62,807 bases of DNA, from NCBI GenBank assembly GCA_025677825.1, contig JAIXMO010000091.1:1-62807 (forward strand), given 5' to 3'. A program made the translations under genes and the position numbers. The notes below the pieces were generated by a model. It did not search any database. It had not been told where the DNA came from and saw nothing but the letters and a program-made list of their open reading frames with translations. Numbering within the stretch: the stretch's first letter is position 1; every line of letters begins with the position of its first letter. Shown piece by piece: positions 11,779-24,269 of the stretch. The DNA comes from Helicostylum pulchrum. Lineage: Eukaryota; Mucoromycota; Mucoromycetes; Mucorales; Mucoraceae.

Positions 11779-13643
11779 GATGAATTTTTTTATTTAAAAA
11801 AAAATACGAATATATTAAAGTAAAGAGAAAAAGGGAAGATGGTATCTAACTCGAAAGTTTATATACGTTTAAACTGTACATGATATGCGAGTTTTTTTTG
11901 TTACTGTATGACCGAATTACACTGTAAGTGAGAAAAAAATAAGAGCAAAGTATATCATTTGAGAAATAAAGGTTTGAGTGTGGGGAAATAATGCTTGGAG
12001 TGGTACGAGTATACCTCTAAATGAGAATATTTTCCGGTATGGTTACAATCCCGTAGAATGCAGAACCTTATCGTATTCCTATCAAAAAAGGAACCTTTCA
12101 CCATCCCCCCGCATTTTTATGTCCTTCTTCTAAAATACAATACAATGCTTAGTATACATGAAATAAAAAGGGTTTTTTATATTTATAGAATATATCTCGA
12201 GACGCGAGCGTGCATTTTTTTTTATTAACGCACAATTAAAATGGCAAAGAAAAGAAAAAAAAAAGCTTATTGGTACTACCGAAAATAAATAAAAAAAATC
12301 AATTTTGTTGAGGACAGATGACATGCGACTTTACTCTCGTGAGAATAGAAGGGCTGGTTGGAAGCCTATATTATTAGGTTTTGAAGTTAGCGATTTTCCC
12401 CTTCCAAAAATAAGAAAACTTTTTTTTTTTAAAGCACTAAAGCGCGATCCGGATTGGGGTAAAAAACGCGAAACGTATTTTATTTGCAGTACAATTTCCT
12501 TTTTCTAAAGCTTGAGAATATTTTAGAGGATAGTTGTATACCCATGATTTTTAATGAGGTGATTTTATTATTTTGGTGCATGATACGTAATACACGTAGT
12601 CATTAGTGATATGTACATATTTTTAGCTTCCTCGGATCGAAACTTATTTTTTTTTATAGGATCAATGTATCTACGATAAAGTTGTCCCTCTTTATCTCCC
12701 TCCGTTCCGAATGATTTATGAAGGGATTTTTTTCAAAATAAAAAGAGTGGCTATTATTCCTAAGAAATAAATTATGGTCGCAACAGTTTGTACCTTGAAT
12801 ACCCAACAATTTATTTACTTTTTCTTGATCCGATATATGTCACGACTGTATAGGTAAATTTATTACACAAAAGTCATTTATTTGGAATAGTTCAGCGATC
12901 CCAATTGACTCTATAAAGACTAAGCCATTTTTTTTTGTTAAAATTCTATTTGAAATACGTTCGCATTTCTTGATCTGGAGTAAATTTTTTATTTTAATCA
13001 GGGTTATTTTATCTATAAAGTACGCATATTAGCGAGCTTCTAATTACGCTGAAACAATGCAGTTAAAATGTTTTGTGATCACATAAAAAAAACAATTGTT
13101 ATGATAGTCGTAATTAATATTGGAATTTTCTCGGATGGTTAGAAGGTGATACGAACTGGGGTTACATTGTCTTAGATGACCCTCTCATTGAAGTATTGAG
13201 AACAGGGGCCTATCAACGAACTAGTCTGTGTGAATATATAAGAATAAGAGTTTAAACTATAAGCCGCAATCACCATTTTGCAAAGATTTTCTAGTATAAG
13301 CAATAGCATATGAAAAATCAACAAGATAGTTACTGTACTTCAAAAAGAAAATATTAACTTTAATAGTGTCTATTTTATTTGTTATGAGCCAAGCCATTGT
13401 ACTATTATGAATGAAAGAGCACTTAGCTAAAACAATGCTTGTAATTCTTGATTTGACTGTTGACTGGAACAGCAACCAGCCTAACTGTAAAATTTGTTTT
13501 GATGCGGAAAAGACAACAAGTGATAAAAAAATAGGAGAATAAGATAAAGCTAATAGTACGTACAGATAGTTAATGTGTTTGTAAATAAATAATTTATTAG
13601 TGTACTAGGTAATAAGGTAAGCATATAAAGTAGTAAAAGCATT
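11779..13643. other. Intergenic region, no supported gene
   Basis: Contains the LldP promoter and about 1.7 kb of AT-rich sequence. Two short coding-like patches, near 12305-12508 (+) and 13135-13255 (+), have no recognisable motif, no splice structure and several stops around them. They may be decayed gene fragments. Confidence 0.5.
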
Positions 13644-15290
13644 TTAATCTGCTTTTTCCGTCTCAATTTCATTCTGCGAATTAACAATTGGGTCGTCTAC
13701 GTACCGTACCCATCTATGACCCACAATACCATAAGCCAATACCACAACAAATGCAATTAAGGGTATAACAAAAGAAATATTGACATTGACATTGTCATGA
13801 ATTACTGCCTGAATAGGTGGAAGAACAGCACCACCAGAAACACCCGCAATAACTATTTTTTTAAAAGGATTATTAACACCACTGTTATACTTTTTTTTCC
13901 CCTCTCAACTTACTAAATGCAGATCCTCTCTTATGATTTCTTCCTAAATCTCTTGTACCTAACGAGAAAATGGTAGGAAACAGAATACTTTCAAAGAACA
14001 TAAGCGCTAATAATGCATAAGTCGTACTCTCTGTCTTCATCGAAATGACAAAAATATTCGAAATGATGGCCCCAATCGAGAAAAATATCATCAAATAATC
14101 GGCACGATATCTACTCATTAACCCAGCGCCTATAAATCTTCCAATTGTAAAACATCCTTGACCAGCAGAGAGTAAAATGGATCCTCGAGAATCGGGAAAG
14201 TGACCAACATCACTAGCATAAAACATAAACATCGAAGCGACAGCAACTTGAGCACCGGTATACATAAACTGTGTGAATGAACCCAATAATAAGTGAGGGG
14301 AAAGCAATGATGCACGACGAACTACTTCGCCAGTTTCCGCTGCTTCGGCAGCCATAAACGCTTCTTCGTCTACTTCAGGGATATGAGCAAAACAAAATAT
14401 AACACCAATGACAAATACACCTGTGTAATTTAATGCGTGTGAGTTTGATACTATCTCGAAATTTAATATACTGTTTCCCTTACCGCAAGCTACTCCGATG
14501 TAAGTCCATTTTACAGAATCTAACGTATTAGAGGAAGTATCACCTTCATCTCCTCCGAAAAATGCATATGAAGCAATAACAGGAGCAATTGTGCTTGCGA
14601 GACCGTTAAAAGCTTGAGCCGTATTGATACGAAGTGAAGCATGTTTTCTTGACCCAATAATTGTGATATAAGTATTGGCACCTAATTTTTTTTTTCAAGT
14701 TAGATTGTGAATATACAATACATGCGACTATAAAATGTTACAATTTTCTAAGGTGGCTATGCCACAAGCAATAACAAATAAGGACCCGACAAACCCTCCA
14801 AAACTCAAGTTTGTAGCAGAAGGATAGAAGCACAAGGCACCAATGACATATAACGAAAGACCAAAAATAATTGCTTTCTTGTATCCGAATCTTTTTGAAA
14901 TCATACTCGCACTACAATCCCCACGTTACCTTATTTTCTTTAGATCGAAAACTTTATTTAATTAAAAAGAAAAACTTACGGTATACTGAAAATAAAGTAA
15001 GCACCAAAGTACGCTACTTGCATATAAGTAGTTTCTGTCGTAGCTAATTTTACAGTATACATTTAATAATACTGTACTCGTATGGGTGTAGTTTACTTAC
15101 AAATACCAAGTACATTTTTAAAATGTTTATTTAAGGTGTCAAGAAGTCCGTAACTAAAACCCCACAAAAAGAAAAGCGTTGTAACCAAGATTCCAGGAAG
15201 AAGATAACTGGGTTGCTTTATCGTATTACTTTCTTCATTGTACGAGTCTGATACGATTACATCTTTATTCTTCTTTTTAAATAATTGCAT
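13644..15290 (-). CDS. Fucose-permease-like MFS sugar transporter (FHS family), paralogue A
   Basis: Six exons: 15290-15101, 15043-14980, 14911-14742, 14681-14484, 14420-13914 and 13852-13644, giving 445 residues, close to bacterial FucP. Key blocks: FFLWGFSYGLLDTLNKHF in TM1, TTYMQVAYFGAYF, ALCFYPSA, LRINTAQAFNGL, the conserved SILFPTIFSLG before ARDLG-like TRDLGRN, and SGGAVLPPIQ. The family moves sugars such as L-fucose, galactose or glucose with protons; the exact substrate is unknown here. It is a tandem paralogue of the gene at 15964-17568: same orientation, 673 nt between them, and four shared intron positions. Intron 14421-14483 is present here and absent from the neighbour. Confidence 0.92.
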
Positions 15291-15963
15291 ACTTTTAATA
15301 TGATTGGATCGAAAAATAAAAATTAAAGTAAAAAAAAAGAAAAAAAGAAAAAAAAAGAAGGACGTTAGTATATGCTTTTTATATATGCTATCCGTTTTTG
15401 TCTGTCTCTTTTTTTTTTTCACAGTGAATATATTTCGGGTTGAAGTGAATTAAATCATGGTTTTTTTTGTCAAAGCAGCTGATGAACGTTGCGTTACTAG
15501 TTGGTTTTTAACTCACACGTTAATTTTAGAAAGTATAGACGTTTTATGATGACAGCAATGTACTACGCGTTTTAAGCGGCAGGTAGTAAAAAAAAAAGAG
15601 AGAAAAAGAGTTGATTTATATAAATTGATCCTTTTTTTTTTACTGTTTATGTTTTTATGTACGTATATGCACCATACCGCCTTTTCCAATCACCTTTATT
15701 AACAAAAAATCTTATGATGGTATCATGTGTTTTCGAGGAGTAAAAAAAAAACGGGGGTAATTCAGTCTGATTCCTTTATAATGCTTGTATACAAGACTTC
15801 ACAAAAATGTTAATGAAGTTGATTCGTACGGAGAATAACTTTTGCTGTGAGAAGATATTATGTAATCGTGTAACTATGTAAAAATAAAGTAACTCATTAT
15901 GATTTATTAAGGAATACAAAGTATATAAGGGAATAAGTAGAATATTGTTTTTATGCAGACATT
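15291..15963. other. Intergenic region between the two FHS transporter paralogues
   Basis: Promoter of paralogue A and 3' UTR of paralogue B. Rich in A and T runs, no coding potential seen. Confidence 0.6.
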
Positions 15964-17568
15964 TTAGTATGCTACAGACTCGTCAGCCTCTTTGGTTTCT
16001 GTGGGAGAAACTTCGACAATTGGGTCATCAACGTATCGAATCCATCTATAGCCTACGAGACTATAGAAAAGTACAAATGTAAATGCTGCCAACGGGACAA
16101 CAAAAGAAACGCTCACATTGACTTGCTCGTGAACTACGGCTTGAATTGGAGGGAGAAGTGCACCACCTGATGTACCCATAATAACTATGTAAAATATCGA
16201 GTGTTAGGACACTTTTATATATAAAAAGTTTTTTCTATGAATATATACTTACTAAAGGCTGAACCACGCTTATGGTTTCTTCCAAGATCCTTTGTACCTA
16301 AGGAAAAGATGGTAGGAAACAAAATACTTTCGAAAAACATGACTACCAATAAAGCATAAGTGGTAGTAGGAGTCTTCATAGTAATGACGAAAATTAAAGT
16401 TATAATAGCACCCGAAGTAAATGCAGCTAATAAATGTTCAGGGCGGAACTTTTTCAACAAGCCAATACCAACGAATCTTCCAATTGTGAAACATCCCAAG
16501 GCTACTGATAATAAAATGGAGCCTTTGGAATCAGAAAAGTGACCGATTTCACTAGAGTGAAATAAGAATAAAGAAGCAACTGCCACTTGACCACCAACGT
16601 ATAAAAATTGTGCGATAGCGCCCAAAATTAAATGAGGTGACATTAAAGCAGCTCTACGGATTAATTCACCGGTTTCTTTTGATTCTTTAGCCATCAAGGC
16701 TTCTTCATTTACTTCGGGAATATGAGCGAAACAGAATAATATGGCAACAAAAAATACACCACATGCAATACCAATATAGGTCCATTTGACAGATTCCAAG
16801 TCATCGCCAGCAATGTCTTCTTCTGTACCTCCACCAAAGAAGGCAAATGATGCAACAATAGGTGCAAGAACACTCGCAATACCGTTAAAGGATTGTGCAA
16901 TATTAATACGTAATGATGCGTTCTTTCTGTCACCAACAATTGTAATATAAGAATTTGCACCTAGTAAAAGAAAAAAAATAGTATAAATAAAGTGTGCGAC
17001 AAAGAAAGAGGGTAACTTACATGTTTCCAAAGTACAGATTCCACAAGCAATAACAAACAGAGACCCTACGAAGCCACTAAAACTCAAATATGTAGCGGAG
17101 GGATAAAAACAAAGGGCCCCAATGACGTAAAGGCAAAGACCAAAAATGATGGTTTTCTTGTATCCCAGTTTTTTACAAATGTAACTTGAACTGCAAAAAA
17201 AAAAAAATAAGGTTAAAAAGATATTAGTCCGAAAAAAGAGAAAAAAACTTACGGGACACTGAATACAATATAAGCGCCAAAATAAGCTACCTGCATATAA
17301 GTAGATGTTGTTGTAGCTATAGTAGTAATACGTTAATATGCATGAATGCTCAATTTAGTATATATAATAACTTACAAATACCGAGCACATTTCTAAAATG
17401 TTTATTTAACGTATCAAGTAAACCATAACTAAAACCCCAAAGAAAGAATAATGTAGTGACCAGCGCAGCAGGAATAAAGTAATTTGGAGACTTGACTTGG
17501 CCATTTTCCTCCTCATTCATAGAAAACGTTTCTACTTTATCTTCATTTTTCTTTTTTAAAAAGTGCAT
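15964..17568 (-). CDS. Fucose-permease-like MFS sugar transporter (FHS family), paralogue B
   Basis: Five exons: 17568-17376, 17316-17253, 17190-17021, 16960-16253 and 16184-15964, giving 451 residues. It carries the same signature blocks as paralogue A: FFLWGFSYGLLDTLNKHF, TTSTYMQVAYFGAY, LRINIAQSFNGIAS, FESILFPTIFSLGTKDLG and TSGGALLPPIQAVVH. The C-terminus (RYVDDPIVEVSPTETKE) is hydrophilic. Exon 4 covers the region that paralogue A splits into two exons, so one intron has been lost here or gained there. Start M at 17568 (MHFLKKKNEDKV) aligns with the start of paralogue A (MQLFKKKNKDV). Likely a plasma-membrane sugar/H+ symporter with unknown substrate. Confidence 0.92.
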
Positions 17569-19584
17569 CGTTTTTTGTTTTTACAATTAGAAGAATAAAG
17601 AGATAAAAAAAGAGAGGGAGAGAAAAAAAGACTTTATATAGATGACAAGATTTTTTTTCCCTGTCAATCTTTCCCCACAATATAATGCTTTTACTGCTGA
17701 TGTTGTACGACACTGGGTAACTATAAGGGCGGGATAAGTTTGTGGTACGTTTACAGATTATATATCTAAGCATTTATCTCTTCATTCAAAAAGGCCATAT
17801 ATATATATATTATTTTTTGCAACAACAAATAAATAAAAAATGAAAGATACAGTAACAAAAATACAACTAGTATTTTCTAGCCAAATGCATTTATTTTTTC
17901 AAGCTGAAAAAAGAAAAGAAAAGTTGTGTTACTTTTAATACATCAGAATTCAATTTCGCTCACACGCAGGAAACCCCTCCAAGTCACGTCTAATTTTTTA
18001 TAGATAAGGCGTGTAGTAAGCTAGGACAAAAAATCCGTCAAAGTAAAAAAAAAAAAATCTGCTCCCGTTTTTTTTCATATTAAAGACTACTATGTTAATG
18101 TGTATAATTTATGAAATATACGTTGTTTCACAAAATCAATATGTTGGTAAAGTAATTTATACAGACTATCTAGCATATCTTCGATTTGATGGAAAACATA
18201 ATAATAGTTATATAGGTTGTTGTACATACTCCTATAGGTTAGTAATGATTGAACCTATGGTAGTGCTTGCATTTTACAACTTTGCCGTGGAACAGATTTT
18301 TCAAGATTTACCCGCGACCCACGCGCACCAGACATTTCAAAAAGGATTGCATCCGATGAGAATATCTTTAATGCGTTATTTACGTTCCATAATCATCAAC
18401 CGTCGTAAGATTTCATTACAAGCACGAACAAAAAGATGCATATTATTAAAATTTTATGGTAACTAGTTTGTAACGCTTATAGAGACATTATATGATAAAA
18501 GAGCCTCTGTTTTATAATAGGATTTTTAGATTAAGTAAACCATTTTTTTTTTTTTCGTATGCTTTTTTTTAAGGGAAAAAAGGGAAGGATTACATTAGAT
18601 CCCGTAAAATCCAGAGTTTTAAAAAAGGTAGAATCCGAAGATTTATCTTGATTTGGGAACTTGATAACTCTTTACTATGGTACCTTGAAGACGCACGAGA
18701 TTCTGGTTTCGAAGAGATACAAGTATATTGTGAGCGTACAAGTAGAATGCCTCTGTCTACGAAAAAATATCTAATAAAAAAAATCATGCGCGGTATGTTC
18801 CTGAATTATAGAAAATGTCTATTAAGACACATGCCCTAGTAGGAAAGAATAAGGAAATTAAGAACTTTTTTCGACAGTGATATAGCTGTCAACTAGTTAT
18901 TAAAGTTATTTAGCTTATATTAAATGGTATTAGGACGTATTGTCTTCACAAAGGTATTAATGAGCAACGTTATTTAAAACAAAGTGATAACAATAAAGGT
19001 GATAGAGAGAGAGAGAGGGCAGTACAATAAATCTTATGAAATAAAAGTTATATAAAGTGTTTGCTAGTAGCAGACCCTGAACATTCTTTGACATAGTAAC
19101 TGATACTTCAAATTATCTGATAAAAAAGGAAGTATTATCTCATATATATGATCTATATACTCGTCATACTATAATTTATTATACAATATATACGGCCTCC
19201 TTAGGGACCACAGCCTAACATTTTTTTCTTGTTAATATAATAAAATGAATACGAAACTTCTACGTAAAAATGATGAAATAGATCACATGAGTTAAAGTGA
19301 CTATTTCATCAGTCCAACGCGTATTTATTCATCTTTTTTTTTTAGACTAGATAAATCACCTCTTTTCCTCCTTTACAATGTATACCCACCAGCAAGTTTT
19401 TTTTTTCTATGCGTGTGGATCTCACGGACTTGTGCTATCTTATGTCCAGCGGTTGCTTTAGGAAGAACCGTATCGGTTTATACGAATATAAAAGAAAGCA
19501 AAACTCTAATAATAAAGGTACGTGTGCCCCCAAAAAAATGTCACGGATTTGCTTTTTGTCTCATTCTAATCCACGTATTTTTTT
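17569..19584. other. Gene-poor spacer with decayed coding fragments
   Basis: Contains the promoter of FHS paralogue B, then AT-rich spacer. Coding-like patches on the plus strand at 18092-18466 and 18648-18839 (ending WELDNSLLWYLEDARDSGFE and beyond) are not recognised and are broken by stops. At 19409-19517 a short open segment, MRVDLTDLCYLMSSGCF and onward, ends at a plausible donor (GTACGT). It could splice at 19588 into the start of the 1056-bp repeat, in the same frame as the last exon of gene X. Confidence 0.4.
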
Positions 19585-20077
19585 CTAGGAGAAGGAAGCC
19601 GACAATCTTTAAAGATCCCGTCTGAAAGGAAAGCTTTTCACAGCAAGAGGGGACTGTCAAAATTGTAAACAACGAAGAGGAGTCTGGAGCATCCTAAACG
19701 TATCAAAAGGAATAAAAGTTTGACTTCGTTCTCATTAGGCGAAGGTAGCCGATAGGCTTTAAAATCCCCTCTGAAAAGAAAACCTTTCATACCATGGCCT
19801 CCTTAGACTGTGAGCCCTTGGCGGAGACACTGCCTAAATTTTCCGGGCCATATGTTGTGTACATAGGTTATGTTTGGATAGAGTAGCCTGTAGTCACACA
19901 AGACAGCCTGTGGCGGATCTTTTTTTGAATAAAGCAAGAAAGTAAGGCCAAAGAAAAACGTTCTTTCAACGGTAAATTTGCGAAGCAAACCGCTTGTACT
20001 GTACGTAGTACTATGGTGACAAAGCTAAATCTACTATTGTAGGAAAGGCCCATCTAAACCATATTATTGCTACTACG

Positions 20078-20143
20078 AAATACCTTCCTTCTCAACTTAT
20101 ACCTACCATCAAATACCTTCCTTCTCAGCTTACACATACCATC
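20078..20143 (+). repeat. 33-bp tandem duplication upstream of gene Y, copy 1
   Basis: Two adjacent 33-nt units (20078-20110 and 20111-20143) start AAATACCTTCCTTCTCA and differ at a few positions. The pair ends about 20 nt before the gene Y ATG and is also present in repeat copy 2 (about 34263-34328), so it predates the duplication. Confidence 0.8.
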
Positions 20144-20163
20144 TATACCCTATCATTCAAATC

Positions 20164-20638
20164 ATGGGTCTCAATTGTCATATCTTCTCTCTCCCTCCGA
20201 TCGATAAAAACCTCCATATCTTGCAAAATATTCGTTCTTTATCTTATCCCAGAACCTTTTTCGAGTTGAAGTCTGGAAAAATAAAACTCTTACTTGAAGG
20301 TTTAGAAATTATAAAGGTAAGCTATATAAGATGCAATTTTGATTTCGCCGACAATAACTTTTCGTAATAGAATGTCATGACAGACATGAAACGGCACGTC
20401 CATAATCTTCCTGGATTTCTTTCGGGCAAGATTTCCAAAATTGATATAAAAGGCAAATCGAAATTAATTGATAATCAAGACTAGATTTCTGAGGTCTTTT
20501 GGGACCAAACATGGTTTGACGAAGCTGAAGATATTCCTGACGCTGAAGATATTTATGCCTCTGAACCTGAGGATGAATACGAAGATGAATCTTCGTAATG
20601 TTATTTGATTGTTCCTCAATACTATTAATTTATACCAT
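20164..20638 (+). pseudogene. Gene Y, duplicated copy with premature stop
   Basis: Exon 1 is 20164-20316 (MGLNCHIFSLPPIDKN). The intron 20317-20370 has GTAAGC and TAG ends. The exon from 20371 reads NVMTDMKRHVHNLPGF. It is a copy of the intact gene Y at 33778-34242. Here a TGG codon has become TAG at 20482-20484, truncating the protein about two thirds of the way in and removing the acidic C-terminus. Downstream codons remain aligned to the other copy, so the loss is recent. No known domain is recognised. It has lost the neighbours X and Z that flank the other copy. Confidence 0.75.
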
Positions 20639-20640
20639 CC

Positions 20641-22336
20641 CTCATTTTTTATTCCGAAAGCAAAATTGCATAATAAATTTAGATAGCATTTTAGTTGCCC
20701 TTCCCCATCACACTTTTTTGCATCAAATCCTAGTTAAATTTATTTATTTTTGTATCTGTAAGATTATCACTTTATAGGCAGGGTTTGGAGACGAAGGTTG
20801 AAATAATCCTAAAAAAAAAGTATCAAATTTGAAGCTAAACAAGTGCCATTGTATTTTATCCGTATTCTAAAAAAAAATGCTTGAGTCAAAAGTAAACAGC
20901 GAGACAAACAGAGCGGGTTATCGTTATACAAACTTAAATAGTAAGCCGAATAACTAAAACTTTACTAGATACAATTTTAATGGAAAGTGATTATTTTTGA
21001 CATTTTGTAAATGATAAGAAGGCTGTATTTTAAGCTTGTCTTTACAGACACTTTGTGAGGCAAGATGGGTATAGGAGCATATATAGTTCTATATAGTAGA
21101 GCGTAGAGAGCTTTTAAAAGTTTCGTATTTATTTTATCAGAAAAATTGATGCTGTGGCCTTTAAGAAAAACGTAATATATACGTCAAGTACGCATTTTTA
21201 CATACTTGCTGCTCAAACTTGATCCACGCGAGACTCTTTTTTATGCGGCTAAAACGACCTCATAACATATTCCACGCTTTTATTTTGGCTGAACCTGTAA
21301 ATAAAATGTTGTACTTGTGTAGCAGTGATTATCAGTAAAAATGTCGCGCTTTTCTTGTTAACTAAAAGAGGCAGGGAGTTTAGCCAATCATCGATTGTAA
21401 AGAATATATGCCTATGTTTCTTTAAATACACACTGTTGCATGAATAAACTTGTCTCTTTTTCTCTTTCTCTATTTATAGTTCCCTTGTCTAGTTTTTGCA
21501 CTTTTTTTTTTTTTTTTTTTTTTCAGTGCGGAAGAAAAAATAAAAGGTCAATGAATTTTTTTTAAATTATTAGCATATTAAGAATTGGAAACAAAAGTAC
21601 GCTTGTGTTATCTGGATCTTAATTAAATTTAGTTCGACATTTATTGACGACATTTTTTTTCTTAAAAAAAAAGGTCGTAAGTTCCAACTGTTTGGTATTG
21701 ATGTTTTCTGATTTTTGACGCTGCTACTGCTATTGGTACTGCAGCAGCTGTAAACGCTTCTTTTGATCCGGGCGATCTTCTTTTGTCAGCTCATGACAAT
21801 TGAACTCAGCACTTTATTAGGTGGAAAGGGGTGTTTGACGTTCAACAAGGTATCGACACTATACCTTATCATATAAGAAAACAAGACTTGTAAAATAAAC
21901 GAAGGAGAGAGAGAGAGAGGAAATATATAAATGCGTTTTTTTTTAAAAAAAGATATAAAGGGGGCTACAGTACACATATACATTATGGATCGCGGAAAAG
22001 AGACGGTAGGGTAATTTAACCATAATAAAAAAGCTAATTTATGATAATAAAAAAGGAGAATCACAAAAACTGGCTATTGTTCAAAAGGTTTGATATAATA
22101 AACAATTATCCAGGTCGACGCCAAGGATTGTCGTTAATTGGGGTTTTTGCAACCTTGAAACTGACCAATGACAAATAAGCAAATAATTGGGCAACCCTGA
22201 GCACACACTTGAGGTTCTATTTTTGGAAAACTCAAAGGCTTAATTTGTGTTGGTCTTTTTTCTTCCCTTTTATACTTTTTTTTTTTTTTTTTTTTTACTT
22301 TACTACTCTTTTTTTCTTCAGCCCAAAAATAAAAAT
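20641..22336. other. Intergenic region, no supported gene
   Basis: AT-rich spacer with a long poly-T run near 21501-21523 and a T-rich promoter tract (22255-22320) ahead of the NIPA gene. I see no coding region. Confidence 0.55.
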
Positions 22337-24090
22337 ATGAGTGAAACGAATTCAACAGAGATTGGAACAAATTTAATAGGAGACACACATGGGTCCTTAT
22401 ACAAGATTATTGGAGTGACATTAGCTATTACAAGTGGTAAAGTATATACAATTTTGGGATTAAGTTAAAAGGTGACATGTGAATTAACGGCAATTTATTT
22501 TTAAGGTATATTTATTGGTAGTAGTTTTGTGTTGAAAAAGAAGGGTCTTTTACAAGCTACAGAAAAATCCGGTATGTATCATGTAATAACAATTTTAATT
22601 CATTTTATTAATTGTTTTTTTTTGATAGGTGGTGTTGCAGGTGAGGGGTATGGATACCTTAAATCTCCCATGTGGTGGAGTGGTATGATACTAAGTAAAG
22701 TAGTAGTAGTATTCTATCATTTATTCTGTATTCTTCAATTGACAATATTTTTGATTAGTGGTGGTGGGCGAAGCTTGTAACTTTGTTGCCTATGCGTTTA
22801 CGCAAGCTATTCTGGTTACTCCTTTAGGGGCATTAAGTGTTGTACTATGGTAATATAAAAAAGAAAAATTATAATAGGATTATTCTAACAACATTTTTTT
22901 TTTGTAGTGCTATTTTATCATCCATTTTTTTAAAAGAACGATTATCATTCCAGGGAAAAATAGGCTGTTTACAATGTGTTTTGGGTGCAATTATTATTGT
23001 TATGCACGCTCCAGAACAAGGTGCTGCTGATACTTCAATTGAAACATTTAAAACACTCATGTTATCTGTCGGTAAGTAACGAAAATGAGTAAAAAAAAGG
23101 GAGAGGATCGTTAATCCCTATTATTATTATTGTTGTAGGGTTTCTTATTTACGCTACACTTGCTATTGTGATTTCATTATTTTTGGTGTTTTATTGTGGT
23201 CCTAGATGGGGCAAAACAAACATGTTGGTTTATATTAACATTTGTTCACTTATTGGATCTTTGTCAGTTGTATTCACTCAAGGATTAGGTGGAGCCATCG
23301 TGCACTCACTTACAGTCGAGAATCAATTTACGAACTGGTTTGTGTATGTTGTGTTGGCATTGACTTTAAGCACACTTGCTGTTGAAATCATCTATCTCAA
23401 CAAGGCATTGAACATTTTTAATACAGCTGTTGTAACTCCAACTTACTACGTCATTTTCACGACGTTGACCATCATTAGTTCGATTGTACTGTATCGTGGA
23501 TTTGATGCTTCGCCGGTCAATGTAATTACGTGTGTATTTGGATTTTTAATTATTTGTTCTGGAGTGGCATTATTACAGCAGCCAAAGAGTGATAAAACTA
23601 CGGATAATGATGATGATGCATCTAGTCAAAATCAAACGGAAAGACTTTTACCTGCATTTGATGACGAAAAGTTTATGAGTTCATCAGAAGAATTGAACCA
23701 TATTGAGGATATTGGGGGATCTTCTTCGGCTCATCGTGATGTAGATCATCATAGTTCTTCGGCTGTGAGAAGAGATTCAAGTTCACTCTGGCGCAGATCA
23801 AGAGGATCCATTGATTATGATTTTAGTCCACCTAATAATTCAAATGGATATACAGAGAATATTAGTTTAAATACAATTAAGCAAGGTAATTTATTTAAAT
23901 GTGACAGGATATTTAAGACAAACATGTGATTAATAATGTGTTTGTAGAACCAAGAACGAGTAGACGTGCACAAGATTCACTTGATAGTATTAGTACAGCG
24001 AGATTAGGACTTGGTAAGAAGAAGAACCAAGATGATAATAAGGAATTAATAACCGATACCGATGACTGGACGGATGACCACATACTTTAA
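22337..24090 (+). CDS. NIPA-family magnesium transporter
   Basis: Seven exons: 22337-22436, 22506-22571, 22629-22694, 22759-22849, 22908-23071, 23139-23885 and 23948-24090, giving 458 residues. Conserved NIPA/DUF803 blocks: [91 protein letters not shown] and [12 protein letters not shown]. About nine membrane segments are expected. The C-terminal 130 or so residues are a hydrophilic Ser/Asp-rich cytoplasmic tail ending [10 protein letters not shown]. Animal and plant NIPA proteins move Mg2+ across plasma or endosomal membranes. Exons 1-5 are very short, with introns of 57-69 nt. Start M at 22337 ([10 protein letters not shown]) follows a pyrimidine-rich leader. The gene converges on the ADF-H/PH gene. 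Confidence 0.93.
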
Positions 24091-24269
24091 AAAAAAGAAA
24101 AAGAAAAGAGAGAGAGAGACTTCCTTTACCTTGTACATTACCTGTTTTTCTTTTTTTCTTTTTTTCCGTACATAGAATTTTAATAAATAAATAATAAATC
24201 CACAGAAAATACTACTATGATTTATTTTAAAGAGAGAAGGTGGTATATATAAAAAAAGGAATAAATAGT

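Larger units (their letters stand above)
19585..20640 (+). repeat. 1056-bp dispersed inverted repeat, copy 1
   Basis: This segment is nearly identical to the reverse complement of 33766-34821, with matching length and only scattered substitutions. Homology starts at CTAGGAGAAGG and ends at TTAATTTATACC plus 4-5 nt. It holds the terminal codons of gene X, a spacer, a 33-bp tandem duplication and a copy of gene Y. No terminal inverted repeats or target-site duplications are evident, so it looks like a segmental duplication rather than a complete transposon. Confidence 0.9.

Noticed and set aside
12305..12508. 67-codon open frame between LldP and the FHS genes
   Set aside because: It contains a translated poly-T run, has no homology I can see and no promoter or intron structure.
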